Shown in pieces: positions 29,005 through 38,165 of a stretch of DNA of 64,000 bases. Origin of the DNA: Chitinophaga japonensis. GTDB lineage: Bacteria; Bacteroidota; Bacteroidia; Chitinophagales; Chitinophagaceae. A program made the position numbers and the translations under genes. The notes beneath the pieces were generated by a model. It searched no databases. It saw only the letters and a list, made by a program, of their open reading frames with translations, and was not told the origin of the DNA. The stretch covers positions 20,109 to 84,108 of the forward strand of contig NZ_VLLG01000003.1 in NCBI RefSeq assembly GCF_007830125.1, read 5' to 3'. Position 1 is the stretch's first letter. Each line of letters begins with the position of its first letter.

Positions 29005-29050
29005 GTTAGTAATGAACTTAAATATATAATTTAAACTTATCTGGCCGGAT

Positions 29051-29090
29051 ACTTCAATGGAGGTCGATGTCTGCCACCTCTATTTGAAGT
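29051..29090 (+). promoter_or_regulatory. Hairpin before the first 79-aa peptide gene
   Basis: ACTTCAA and GGAGGT on the left pair with ACCTCT and TTGAAGT on the right, with a small internal bulge and loop CGATGTCTGCC. No T-tract follows, so RNA processing, stabilisation or partial termination is more likely than full termination. It lies 67 bp before the ATG at 29158. Confidence 0.45.
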
Positions 29091-29157
29091 TGCTGTAAGA
29101 GTGGACAAATTTCTTCATCCTAAGTTTAGCTTTTTGATTAAAAAAGCACCTGTTATT

Positions 29158-29397
29158 ATGAAAAAAGCCAAAGTAATGTTAACAGTAATTGCAGTTTTCG
29201 CGGTTGTAGGCGGTGCTCTTGCTTTTAAAGCAAGAACCCAACATACTTTCTATCGCACAAATCCTGCAAATGGTCAATGTAGTGTGCCGGTTCAACTGTT
29301 CTCTACTACCACTTCTACTGGCGGACAGTTAACCCAGCTATCAGTTGCTTCTACTACCGATCCTTGTCCGACGATAAGGATTACTGCAGCTCAATAA
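29158..29397 (+). CDS. Exported 79-aa peptide 1 (candidate substrate of the LanKC operon)
   Basis: The ATG at 29158 gives exactly 79 residues like its two paralogues; an upstream GTG at 29101 is not needed. Lys-rich start, hydrophobic helix (about 7-22) and an ALA/F junction form a classical signal peptide. The mature part is rich in Thr/Ser, with HTFY at 29-32, cysteines at 41 and 70, GG at 55-56 and a DPCPTIRIT end. The paralogues align without gaps. It may be a precursor for the LanKC enzyme, but a Sec-type signal is not the usual class III leader. It could instead be a DUF6520-type secreted peptide. Confidence 0.7.
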   Translation: MKKAKVMLTVIAVFAVVGGALAFKARTQHTFYRTNPANGQCSVPVQLFSTTTSTGGQLTQLSVASTTDPCPTIRITAAQ

Positions 29398-29451
29398 TAA
29401 CAAAACATCTTAGTAAGTATTAAGTTGTTCTGTTATGAGGAATTGTCAATC

Positions 29452-29484
29452 TAGACAGGGCCGGCTCTTGAGCCGCCCTGTCTA
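29452..29484 (+). terminator. Strong hairpin between peptide genes 1 and 2
   Basis: TAGACAGGG and CGGCTC on the left pair with GAGCCG and CCCTGTCTA on the right, with one bulged C and loop TT. A T-run (GTTTTTTT) follows about 15 nt later. It would lower transcription past peptide 1 or stabilise the upstream message. Confidence 0.65.
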
Positions 29485-29562
29485 TTACAATTTGAAGTTT
29501 TTTTAAGTCATATTCCTATTATTTTTTCGATTATTTTCAAGAACATTTTAAAATTTAAAGTC

Positions 29563-29802
29563 ATGAGAAAAGCTAAAATTATTCTTACTGCAATTTTTAT
29601 ACTTGGAATTATTAGTGGAGCTGTAGCGTTCAAATTGAGAACAGCACATACCTTCTATAAGTTAAATCAGAATAATGGTCAATGCAATGTTCCCGTCCAA
29701 CTGTTTTACACACTAACATTTACTGGTGGATTTTTGACTCAACTTGATGTTTCGCCAACAACAGACCCTTGTCCTGTGATAAGATTAACAGTATCTTTAT
29801 AG
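29563..29802 (+). CDS. Exported 79-aa peptide 2
   Basis: 79 residues, the same length as peptide 1 and collinear with it. Signal peptide with AVAF junction, HTFY, Cys41 in GQCNVPVQLFY, GG at 55-56, Cys70 in TDPCPVIR. Changes relative to peptide 1 are spread through both the signal and the mature part, as expected for diverged tandem duplicates under selection. It lies behind a hairpin that may attenuate transcription. Confidence 0.7.
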   Translation: MRKAKIILTAIFILGIISGAVAFKLRTAHTFYKLNQNNGQCNVPVQLFYTLTFTGGFLTQLDVSPTTDPCPVIRLTVSL

Positions 29803-29909
29803 CTTTAGGTTAGTGGATCTCTGGAGCATTTGGGGGCTTATAGATACTATGTAACATTCCTAATTTAAATGATAAAAATTTTGTTTTTTCATTTTAATTT
29901 TCAATATAT

Positions 29910-30149
29910 ATGAGGAACGCAAGAATTATTTTGATAACGATATGCGCCTTCGCAACTATAAGCGCGATCCTTGCTTATAAAATTAGAGGTATCAGTACCT
30001 TCTATAGTGAAGATCCTGCAAATGGTCATTGTTATGTCACCACTCATATTTTTTATACTACTACAAATAGTGGCGGTTTTTTAACACACCTTAGCACTGC
30101 CAGTACGACATCCCCATGCCCAACTATAAGAGTAACAAGCTATTTATAA
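29910..30149 (+). CDS. Exported 79-aa peptide 3
   Basis: Third collinear 79-residue peptide, the most diverged (TFYSEDPANGHC, FLTHLSTASTTSPC). Cys41, GG at 55-56 and Cys70 are kept; an extra Cys12 lies in the signal helix. It ends about 90 bp before a strong terminator, and is the last gene of the plus-strand block. Confidence 0.7.
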   Translation: MRNARIILITICAFATISAILAYKIRGISTFYSEDPANGHCYVTTHIFYTTTNSGGFLTHLSTASTTSPCPTIRVTSYL

Positions 30150-30240
30150 ATGTCAGAAACTAAGCGACTCTTTATCTTCTGTAACATTTTCTTGAAATTA
30201 GATCAGTAGTTGCTGCGATTGAACACGCAAGGATTATGGT

Positions 30241-30284
30241 AAAAAGCCTCTGCTGGCAAGATACTTGCGTAATTAGGGGCTTTT
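30241..30284. terminator. Bidirectional terminator between convergent operons
   Basis: AAAAAGCCTCT pairs with AGGGGCTTTTT over 11 bp (one T-G pair), enclosing a second small hairpin GCAAG/CTTGC. With A5 on the left and T5 on the right it can end transcripts from both sides: the peptide operon (plus) and the PUL-like operon (minus). Confidence 0.8.
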
Positions 30285-30392
30285 TCCTGTACTGGAATCA
30301 CTCATTCAATAACTCGGATGCAAAAGTTAGTAATTGAGAAGTTTCCCAGTTTGTATATTTGCTTTGTCATTGAGGTATCTATCTCCTATTAC

Positions 30393-33089
30393 TCATTCCA
30401 TCCATTTGGGAGCTTCCTTGTCTTTTAGATAGTGGTCGAAAAACTCCTTAAGTCGTTCGGTGAAATCAATCCCCTTTTGTCCATAAACTGAATGGTTGGC
30501 GTCACTGTATTCTAATAGCCAAGCTTTTTTTCTTAATCTTCGGAGAGCTGTAAAAAACTCTAAGGCGTTTGTCAATGGGCATATTCCGTCGTTTGTTGTA
30601 TGCATCATTAAAATTGGAGTAGATACTTTGTTGGCAGATAATACAGGGGAGTTCTCTAAATACAAATTTGGTTTATCCCATAATGTGGCACCTATTCTGT
30701 TTTGACCTAATTCGTAAAGACTCTGAAGGCTACGTCCATCTTCAGCTATTGAATTATAACCACTAATGAAATCAGATAAACCAGATGACGAACAAATGGC
30801 CGCAAAATTATCTGTGTGTGTAGCCAAGTAATTTCCTAAGAAGCCGCCAAAACTGTGACCTTGAAACCCAATCTTATTTTCCTTGATAAAAGGCCTTCTG
30901 GATAAATATTGAATTGCAGGTAGTATTGAATTGATTGCGCTTTCTCCAGGATGACCTATTGAAAAATGAATATCCGGTGTAAATACCAAGTAGCCATTAC
31001 TAACAAAGAAAGGAATGTTAAGACCATTGCCTGATGTGGTAGGCTTAATATAAGCATTTAACCTATCCGATTGGCGTTCATAGCAGTAAAAAATAACAGG
31101 ATATCTTTTTTCTGGATTGAAGTCTTCTGGTTTATATAAGATTCCTTGGATGGTTTCTCCATTCCGTGATTCCCATTTATGCAATTCTGCTTTGTACCAA
31201 TTGTAATCTCTTTCTGGCTTAACATCACTTAATTGTTTGAAGGTTCTGAAATCAGTCGTACTATAGTAGTTTGCTGAGTTAGTGGCGCTCATACGTCTTA
31301 CAATGTAGATGTTTGAATCCAGGGCTTTAATTGGGCGAAAATTCGAACCGTCTGGGAGATATGGATTGTCTGGTATATAATACAATTGAGGCCCCATTGT
31401 TAGAAGTACCGGGTCTTCCGTTGAGCTCAGCCGTTTTCTAAAAAATCCATTATCCTTATTTTTAGTATTAAAAGCAGATAAAATGAGCGATGAATCTTTT
31501 AAAATGGATTCGTCGCTATAGCCATTATATATTAGACTAAAGATGATTTTTTGCCGTTTCCCATATCCATTGGTCATGTTTATTGGGGGTTGTATTCCCT
31601 TAGGGTCTATCTTCCATATATCATATTGGTCATATATGAGTAAGGCTGTATCCTCTTCTAACCAACAGGCTACACCCCTTACATTAGTGCTTGAAGTAGG
31701 ATAGTCATCAGCATATGTTGATAACCAGGAAGTGGAAATTTTATTCGTTATATTTCTTAGAATTCCGGTTGATATTTCATAGCTAAAAAAGTTCTTTTGC
31801 TGCTTTTCGTAGAAAACTAGATATTTACCTTTAGGGGAGATATTATTTCCTTCAATTTCACGATTTTCTAACTTTTCTATTTCTCTCTTAGCTCCATTTT
31901 CTAATGATATTAGATAAAGTAGTAATCTTCGAGAGGAGTTCCAATTATCCTCACTTGCATCTCCTTCGCTTATTCTATGGTGAATAATAGCAAAATCTTC
32001 GAATGTTTTAACACAGCGGTCAGTTTCTTGTTCTAAACGGATGATTCTATTTGTTTTGAAGTCAAGAATTGCCATTTCCCTTTTTTTATATCCAATTTCT
32101 TTTGTTTGTTGAGACTGCAATTTCCGATCTTTATAGCTCCATATAGTTAACCCTACCTGATTCGGTTTCTGCATCATTTTAGGTTCGTTTTTTCGTATCA
32201 GTCTTAGAAAAAGTTTTTTGGTATCCTTACCAGACCAATGACTTATTCCATCAATTTCTAGGCTATCTTGAAATTTTGTTGAAGTATTGTCAGTTTTTAG
32301 TATGGCCTTATTCATCCCCAGCGCATAATACCAGACCGACTTCTCAATTTTGCTGCCATTTTTTTCTTTCACTATAAAGACCAATTGTTCGCCCTCATCA
32401 TCGAGAATCATGTTCTCTGCTATAGATCCGTGCCATATCGGCATGGATTTACCTTCGTTAAGATTAATCCAATCTAATGTTTGGTTGTGTGATCCGCCAC
32501 TGGCATCCTCTCTTTGCAAGATCAGAGTATTCCCATTATTATTGAATATATAATTTTTTACATTCGAAAATGCAGTTTCTTGACCGGTTGATAAGTTCCT
32601 TAAGGTTAATATATTCCCTGGCTCGTTTGAGTGATAGGCCACCCATTTTCCGGAACCGTTCTTTGGAATCTGAAACGATTTTACCTTTGCTATATATTCG
32701 ATGGAAGAGGAGCCAAGGGGAATAATAGTCAAACTATCTTTTCCTTTGATTACTATGGCATTCTTACTATCGCTAGTGATTTTTACACTAAAGGCAGTCG
32801 GTCCATATGGAACTTCTTTTTTCCAACTGTTATCTGTTGATTGTAGCATCAATGTACGGCTTCCAACAGGTCTGTTCTCAATAGTGTAAATTGCATACTT
32901 ACCGTTATTACTAATAATTAATCCTCCCACTGAGGGCCAGTTCTCATAGACGCTCGTATCGATAGGGGGCTTTTCTTCTATCTTTTGTTCTGAAAGTGAC
33001 AAACGTCGGATTGTATCTTGGGCTAGTAATTGTGAGTTGATAACAGTAAGAAAAGCACAAAACAGAAAATAGTTCATTTTTTCCATCAT
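30393..33089 (-). CDS. S9 family serine peptidase (prolyl-oligopeptidase type), exported
   Basis: 898 residues with a signal peptide ending near LLAQD. The first 600 residues are a beta-propeller-like region. The C-terminal alpha/beta-hydrolase domain has the nucleophile in GHSFGG (Ser about 747), Asp in HTTNDGICP (about 832) and His in DANHSVYG (about 865). These enzymes cut short peptides after Pro or other small residues in the periplasm. It is the last gene of the minus-strand SusC/SusD operon, 204 bp after the GH2 gene. A peptidase in this operon suggests a peptide or glycopeptide substrate. Confidence 0.92.
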   Translation of the reverse strand: MMEKMNYFLFCAFLTVINSQLLAQDTIRRLSLSEQKIEEKPPIDTSVYENWPSVGGLIISNNGKYAIYTIENRPVGSRTLMLQSTDNSWKKEVPYGPTAFSVKITSDSKNAIVIKGKDSLTIIPLGSSSIEYIAKVKSFQIPKNGSGKWVAYHSNEPGNILTLRNLSTGQETAFSNVKNYIFNNNGNTLILQREDASGGSHNQTLDWINLNEGKSMPIWHGSIAENMILDDEGEQLVFIVKEKNGSKIEKSVWYYALGMNKAILKTDNTSTKFQDSLEIDGISHWSGKDTKKLFLRLIRKNEPKMMQKPNQVGLTIWSYKDRKLQSQQTKEIGYKKREMAILDFKTNRIIRLEQETDRCVKTFEDFAIIHHRISEGDASEDNWNSSRRLLLYLISLENGAKREIEKLENREIEGNNISPKGKYLVFYEKQQKNFFSYEISTGILRNITNKISTSWLSTYADDYPTSSTNVRGVACWLEEDTALLIYDQYDIWKIDPKGIQPPINMTNGYGKRQKIIFSLIYNGYSDESILKDSSLILSAFNTKNKDNGFFRKRLSSTEDPVLLTMGPQLYYIPDNPYLPDGSNFRPIKALDSNIYIVRRMSATNSANYYSTTDFRTFKQLSDVKPERDYNWYKAELHKWESRNGETIQGILYKPEDFNPEKRYPVIFYCYERQSDRLNAYIKPTTSGNGLNIPFFVSNGYLVFTPDIHFSIGHPGESAINSILPAIQYLSRRPFIKENKIGFQGHSFGGFLGNYLATHTDNFAAICSSSGLSDFISGYNSIAEDGRSLQSLYELGQNRIGATLWDKPNLYLENSPVLSANKVSTPILMMHTTNDGICPLTNALEFFTALRRLRKKAWLLEYSDANHSVYGQKGIDFTERLKEFFDHYLKDKEAPKWME

Positions 33090-33293
33090 TTTATTGTAAA
33101 CTGTATATCGTTTGGGTTATTCATTTTTAGAAAAGGGCCCTCGTTTATTTTGTAGTAAGAAAGGTAAGGGAATTTACTGCCGGTATATCGCAGCGACCTT
33201 CTTTTTGTAAAGTAATTGCAGCAATCTTGGTTCAAAGAAATTAGGGATGAGCAAATCGTCATCCCTTTATAATTTCCTGTAAATAAATTTGTA

Positions 33294-35960
33294 TCAATGC
33301 CATGTTGGTTGCCCTTTTTTCATTTTGGCCAAATTTTTAGCTATTTCAGTGTCGTTGTTTGACATTTTAACAGCCTTTTCCTGCCATTCGATAGCTTCTT
33401 TCGTTTTTCCAAGCTTGTAAAGGAGATTAGCATAGGTGTCGTGTGCTTCTGCTGTCTTATCGAAATTCTCAACATTAATTTTATTTACCTTTACAGCAAA
33501 CTCCAGGATCTTGGGATCGTTAATATAAAGGAAAATATACCAGGATACATTATTGATATTATAGTCGCTATGCATAACCGCTTTTTCGAAATACGATACA
33601 TAATACTTTCCGAAGCTTTCCCAATCCTTTTTGTTTATGTAATAAATCATTTGTTGACCTAGCACATATTCTTCAAATAGATTTCCATATTTACTGATTA
33701 TGCTTTTATGAATAGCATCCCAATCAGGTGTTATGTTGCTGTCACTAATGTATGGTGCAATTTCCTCCTGATGAATCACTTCCTTTATTTTCAGCTCGGC
33801 AGCGTTACCTCCTAGAATTGCATTAACCTTTTCGGGGTTGGACTGGAACAATTTAAAGCCACTATCATTTGAAGTTTGGGTGACCTGGCGAATGAATATT
33901 AAGTTCTTCTTTGAATAAGGTTCCTTGAGCCCCGCTATATAATCATTGGAGATTTTAGTTGCATTTATTTTATCCTTTTTTCGGTGAGCCATTAATGTGA
34001 GCCTTCTTAAGAAAGCTGAATCCCGTTTACCTTTTTCATATTCATTTAATAATTCAGGGAATCTTTGATCTGTATCATTTATATTTACATTTTCGGCTAT
34101 TGAGGATTCGGGATTCAATACCCCTTTCCTCATTCGAGGAACGAATTCTTGATGTACATCTTGTAGCTGATTGATTGGAATCTTTATTATTTCTCTATCA
34201 TATGTGAGGAGACCATTTACCTCTCCTTCTACATCAAATGGTTGAGTGTAAATTGATCCACTTAGCCCTTCTATTTCCAGTTTTTTCAATCGTTTTAACA
34301 TAATTTCATACTTACCTACAAGTTCCATTGGTGTAACCTGAATATATCCCCATCCCTGCAGGTCATTCCACTCATGCTCTGGGACAGGGACACCAATACC
34401 CCCAAATTCACCTAGCACTCTCGCTTTACCTGGTAAATAAGGTACAGCCATAGGGTCGGGATATGAATGCACATCTACCATATCACTGCTAATATAAGGA
34501 GAATCTGCCCTGGCTCTCAATCTATCATTTACGTACAGTAGCTCTCCTGAATGACCGTTTACAAGACGCGAAGGGTCGTATAGTTTTACCCATTCTGTTA
34601 ACCGTTTTTGATCATAGGCTCCCCATCGTTCATTGAACAACACCCAGGTTATAATGCTAGGATGATTATATAACTGATCTATCGTTGCTCTCACTTCGTT
34701 CTCAAAGATTTGCTTGGAGCTATCCGGCAATCCATGTGGTGGATTTACAAAGTCCTGCCATACTAGTATACCTATTTGGTCAGCGTGATAATACCAACGT
34801 GCTGGTTCAATCTTAATATGCTTCCTGATAGTGTTAAAGCCCATTGCTTTAATCGCTTTTATATCAAAAGCCAGCGCCTCATCGGTAGGAGCGGTATATA
34901 TTCCGTCTGGCCAATACCCCTGGTCCAGAGTTCCAAGATTGTATGTGTATTTATTGTTGAGGAAAATTCGATCAATGCCTTTCTCATCCTTTTGGATATC
35001 AATTTTCCGCATGCCAAAATAGCTATCAACCTTATCAATTACTTTAGATCCCTGAAGTAATTTGATGTTCAGGTCATATAAGAAAGGATCGTCTGGCGTC
35101 CACAAACGAGCCTTCGTTATTGGTAATTCAATAGTAGTACCGGTTTTGCCATTTACTGATTTCACAATTCTTCCATTTGTTTTTGCAGTTACTTTTACTT
35201 TTAGATTAGAATTTTCCTTGGACACATTGACTGTTACTCTTATCACACTGTTATCAATATCTGGAGTTGTTCTGATGCTAGTAACATGGATTGCAGGTAC
35301 TTTTTCAATCCAAACCGTTTGCCAAATTCCACTTGTCGATGTGTAATAAATATTCTGCGGATTTAGAACCTGTTTCCCATGAGGGTTTGGACCTCGGTCG
35401 GTTGGATCATAAACTTTTACTAACAGTTCATTTGCGCCTCTTTTGATATAATCTGTTATATCAAAAGAGAAATTTTGATATCCACCGGTGTGTATGCCTA
35501 TTTGCCTCCCATTTACAAATACGGTTGTCTGCCAATCGACAGCTCCAAAGTGTAACAGTAAGCGTTCATTAGTAGGAATGGAAGGGCAATCGATAATTCG
35601 TTTATACCATAGTAATTGGTCCGGCATAAGTTGCTTTTCTATTCCTGAAAGTGCAGATTCGAGTGGAAACGGGACTAAGATATGTCCGTCAAATTGTTTA
35701 GGAATATCTGCATCTTTTCCTGAAATGGCATACTGCCATAATCCATTTAAATTTTGCCAATTTTGGCGAACCAGTTGTGGACGTGGATATTCCTTTAGTA
35801 CGTTAGTAGGGCTAACATCCTTCGCCCATCTGGTAGGGACGTGAACAGGCTGCATTCTCCAATTAGAGGCTGCTGCTTTTGTTTTTTGTTGGGCATAGCT
35901 GTAGATGAATGGTATTACTAATAGTATTGATAGTGCGAATGATTTAATTTTCTTATTCAT
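33294..35960 (-). CDS. Glycoside hydrolase family 2 enzyme with C-terminal helical repeats
   Basis: 888 residues with a signal peptide (MNKKIKSFALSILLVIPFIYSYA). It has the GH2 order: a jelly-roll sugar-binding domain (about 60-220), an Ig-like domain (about 225-310), and a TIM barrel with acid/base Glu in WVLFNERWG (about 442) and nucleophile Glu in VLGEFGG (about 519). After about 600 the sequence is not typical GH2. It includes a helical, TPR-like end (KLGKTKEAIEWQEKAVKMSNND). GH2 members are beta-galactosidases, glucuronidases, mannosidases and others; the specificity cannot be read here. Confidence 0.88.
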   Translation of the reverse strand: MNKKIKSFALSILLVIPFIYSYAQQKTKAAASNWRMQPVHVPTRWAKDVSPTNVLKEYPRPQLVRQNWQNLNGLWQYAISGKDADIPKQFDGHILVPFPLESALSGIEKQLMPDQLLWYKRIIDCPSIPTNERLLLHFGAVDWQTTVFVNGRQIGIHTGGYQNFSFDITDYIKRGANELLVKVYDPTDRGPNPHGKQVLNPQNIYYTSTSGIWQTVWIEKVPAIHVTSIRTTPDIDNSVIRVTVNVSKENSNLKVKVTAKTNGRIVKSVNGKTGTTIELPITKARLWTPDDPFLYDLNIKLLQGSKVIDKVDSYFGMRKIDIQKDEKGIDRIFLNNKYTYNLGTLDQGYWPDGIYTAPTDEALAFDIKAIKAMGFNTIRKHIKIEPARWYYHADQIGILVWQDFVNPPHGLPDSSKQIFENEVRATIDQLYNHPSIITWVLFNERWGAYDQKRLTEWVKLYDPSRLVNGHSGELLYVNDRLRARADSPYISSDMVDVHSYPDPMAVPYLPGKARVLGEFGGIGVPVPEHEWNDLQGWGYIQVTPMELVGKYEIMLKRLKKLEIEGLSGSIYTQPFDVEGEVNGLLTYDREIIKIPINQLQDVHQEFVPRMRKGVLNPESSIAENVNINDTDQRFPELLNEYEKGKRDSAFLRRLTLMAHRKKDKINATKISNDYIAGLKEPYSKKNLIFIRQVTQTSNDSGFKLFQSNPEKVNAILGGNAAELKIKEVIHQEEIAPYISDSNITPDWDAIHKSIISKYGNLFEEYVLGQQMIYYINKKDWESFGKYYVSYFEKAVMHSDYNINNVSWYIFLYINDPKILEFAVKVNKINVENFDKTAEAHDTYANLLYKLGKTKEAIEWQEKAVKMSNNDTEIAKNLAKMKKGQPTWH

Positions 35961-36077
35961 TTTAAATAGTTTTCTTAATGACCAATTACCTAGAAACCGA
36001 TGCTTTAAACACTCAAGAGTGAAAAAGTGATCAATAACTTCAACAATGGATTTTAATTCTTTCAGCCTTCATTTAAT

Positions 36078-36668
36078 TTACTCTGGTGTGTACTCTTTTT
36101 TAAGTTTATTTGCCATTACTTTATCCCCTGAATTTTCGGCGGCAACGATTAGTCTTGAAATGAAGACAGGGTTACGTCTTCCGCTATTATATTGCTCCAA
36201 TAGGAAAAAGTATTGCTCATCTTGATCTAAGGCTTTGGAAGCTTTTTTTATAAATGATTCTGGACTCTCGTATGTGCCAACGATGCGATAAACGAGTTCG
36301 CCACTTGGTTCAACAAAAAGGAAGGTGGGGTAAGCGCTTATTTGATATTTCTTCTTTATCATGTCAACATTGGCCTGTTTATCCTCCCCGTCCTGGTATC
36401 CATCGATAGCTGAATCCATTTTGACTTTTATGTTTATGAAGTTTTTATTTAGAAAATCAGCAACCTCCTGGTTTGAAAAAATTGAATCATTCATAAACCT
36501 ACAAGGGCGACACCAGATGGCATAACAGTCTATAAATAGTAACTTGTTTGTACTACGGGCCTTAGCTAAGGATTGATCCCAATCTAATCGGTTAATAAAG
36601 TGGATACCTTTATCCTGTGCATTTGTTAGCAGAGGAATTGTTATTAAAACAAATGCTAAAAATTTCAT
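36078..36668 (-). CDS. Periplasmic thioredoxin-fold protein
   Basis: 196 residues with a signal peptide ending near TNAQ. The thioredoxin domain has active site CRPC (Cys53, Cys56) in AIWCRPCRF and a cis-Pro loop SAYPTFLFVEP. A small helical tail follows. It sits 117 bp upstream of the GH2 start and 20 bp after the SusD stop, so it is part of the operon. It probably maintains disulfides in exported enzymes or reduces a substrate. Confidence 0.88.
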   Translation of the reverse strand: MKFLAFVLITIPLLTNAQDKGIHFINRLDWDQSLAKARSTNKLLFIDCYAIWCRPCRFMNDSIFSNQEVADFLNKNFINIKVKMDSAIDGYQDGEDKQANVDMIKKKYQISAYPTFLFVEPSGELVYRIVGTYESPESFIKKASKALDQDEQYFFLLEQYNSGRRNPVFISRLIVAAENSGDKVMANKLKKEYTPE

Positions 36669-36688
36669 ATATTTAATTATTTTATTCT

Positions 36689-38122
36689 TTAATATCCTTC
36701 ATTTTGGACCATATTTGGATTTGTAGCTATGTCAGTAGGAGGTATTGGGTAGCGTTGCCAATTGGTATTCCAAACACCTCCTTTTAAAGCGGTTTCAGTA
36801 CTCATAATTTCATCTATCATGCTTGTCCTTTTTAAGTCAAGCCAACGGTGTCCCCATTCTGAAAACAGTTCCACTTGCTTTTCATGCAAGATTTCTTTTA
36901 GTATCGTTTCCTTCGTATTAGCTGTTGTTCCTAAAAGTCCAGCCCTTGTACGTATTAGATTTAAATCTTCTACTGAATCAGGTATTTTATCCAATTGCGC
37001 CCGAGCTTCTGACCGAATTAAGTATTGTTCAGCTAAACGTAATACTGTAGAGTATTCTGTAACAGGATCATTTAATACTGCGCTCTTATATTTGTAAGGA
37101 TAGTGAAAAATATTTCCATTGACAGTTATGCTATTTACCCAACTTGCCAATCGCTGATCATCCACTTCGAAGTTCTGAAGGAGACTAGTACTTAAATATA
37201 GAGGTCGCGAATTATTGGGCCCGGTGGATGGAAGGATAAACGCCCAACCTTCTTCTGTGTTCCTTCCTGTATTTACTGGCTGCAATTGCCATATAGCTTC
37301 CTTGCTGTTTTTTAGAAAGACATTGTCAAGTGACTCTAGACCGTATTGCGATGTATTATTAATTAGGTCAGTAGCCTGTAATTCTGCTTTGGCATATTCT
37401 CCTGTATATAAAAAAACTCTTGCTAACAAAGCTGTTGCTGCCCATTTATTGGGCCTTACCCTTTCTTCAGTCGTACTTATTCCGTCACCTGAAATATAAC
37501 CATCAGCTAACAAATTTTGAGCGTCTGTCAGATCTAAAGTAATCTGTTGATACAGTTGACTCTTTGGAACACGCGAAAGCGTAGAATTTTCTGTGTAATC
37601 AGATGTCAATGCGAGAGGCGCATCTCCATATAAATTGAGTAAGTAGAAATAGAAGAACGCTCGCAAAAATTTGGCTTCCCCCAATAACTGCTGTCTTATC
37701 GCTGGGCTTAAAGAAGTTGAACTGCTCAATCCTTCTATTGCAGTATTACATTTAAATATAAGCGGATAAATATTACTCCAATATTCATAGCCACCCGTAC
37801 TAGTGGATAATGAGTTTTTGAAATAAGCATTGTATGCTTGATTGGGTGAGCCTTCAAAAAGCGTGAATTCATCTGCCGACAAACCTGGAAATACCGAAAG
37901 GCTTGTTATTCGACCTATTGAAAGAATTCCCCACCTACTTATGTCGGTATATATTCCTGTTAAGACGGAAATTGCGGTTGCGTCACTACTCCAAACATTT
38001 TCGGAATTTATACTGGTTATTGGGGGATTTACCTCAACCAATTTTTTACAAGATGTCCCGTGTAATAAAAGGAGTGACGCTAATAGAGTATATCTATGTT
38101 GTATTTTATTTAAAAGGTTCAT
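36689..38122 (-). CDS. SusD/RagB-type outer-membrane lipoprotein
   Basis: 477 residues. The lipobox region is LLLHGTSC with acylated Cys about 26, followed by the SusD start KKLVEVNPP. Helical TPR-like regions carry the family's typical LRAFFYFYLLNLYGDAPL and the C-terminal LLxEILHEKQVELFSEWGHRWLDLKRT motif. The protein caps the SusC barrel and binds the nutrient. It starts 43 bp after the SusC gene stop, in the usual order. Confidence 0.95.
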   Translation of the reverse strand: MNLLNKIQHRYTLLASLLLLHGTSCKKLVEVNPPITSINSENVWSSDATAISVLTGIYTDISRWGILSIGRITSLSVFPGLSADEFTLFEGSPNQAYNAYFKNSLSTSTGGYEYWSNIYPLIFKCNTAIEGLSSSTSLSPAIRQQLLGEAKFLRAFFYFYLLNLYGDAPLALTSDYTENSTLSRVPKSQLYQQITLDLTDAQNLLADGYISGDGISTTEERVRPNKWAATALLARVFLYTGEYAKAELQATDLINNTSQYGLESLDNVFLKNSKEAIWQLQPVNTGRNTEEGWAFILPSTGPNNSRPLYLSTSLLQNFEVDDQRLASWVNSITVNGNIFHYPYKYKSAVLNDPVTEYSTVLRLAEQYLIRSEARAQLDKIPDSVEDLNLIRTRAGLLGTTANTKETILKEILHEKQVELFSEWGHRWLDLKRTSMIDEIMSTETALKGGVWNTNWQRYPIPPTDIATNPNMVQNEGY

Positions 38123-38165
38123 TTTCTAGTGTTTAAGGTTTTATAATTTGATTAGAAAGAATGGC

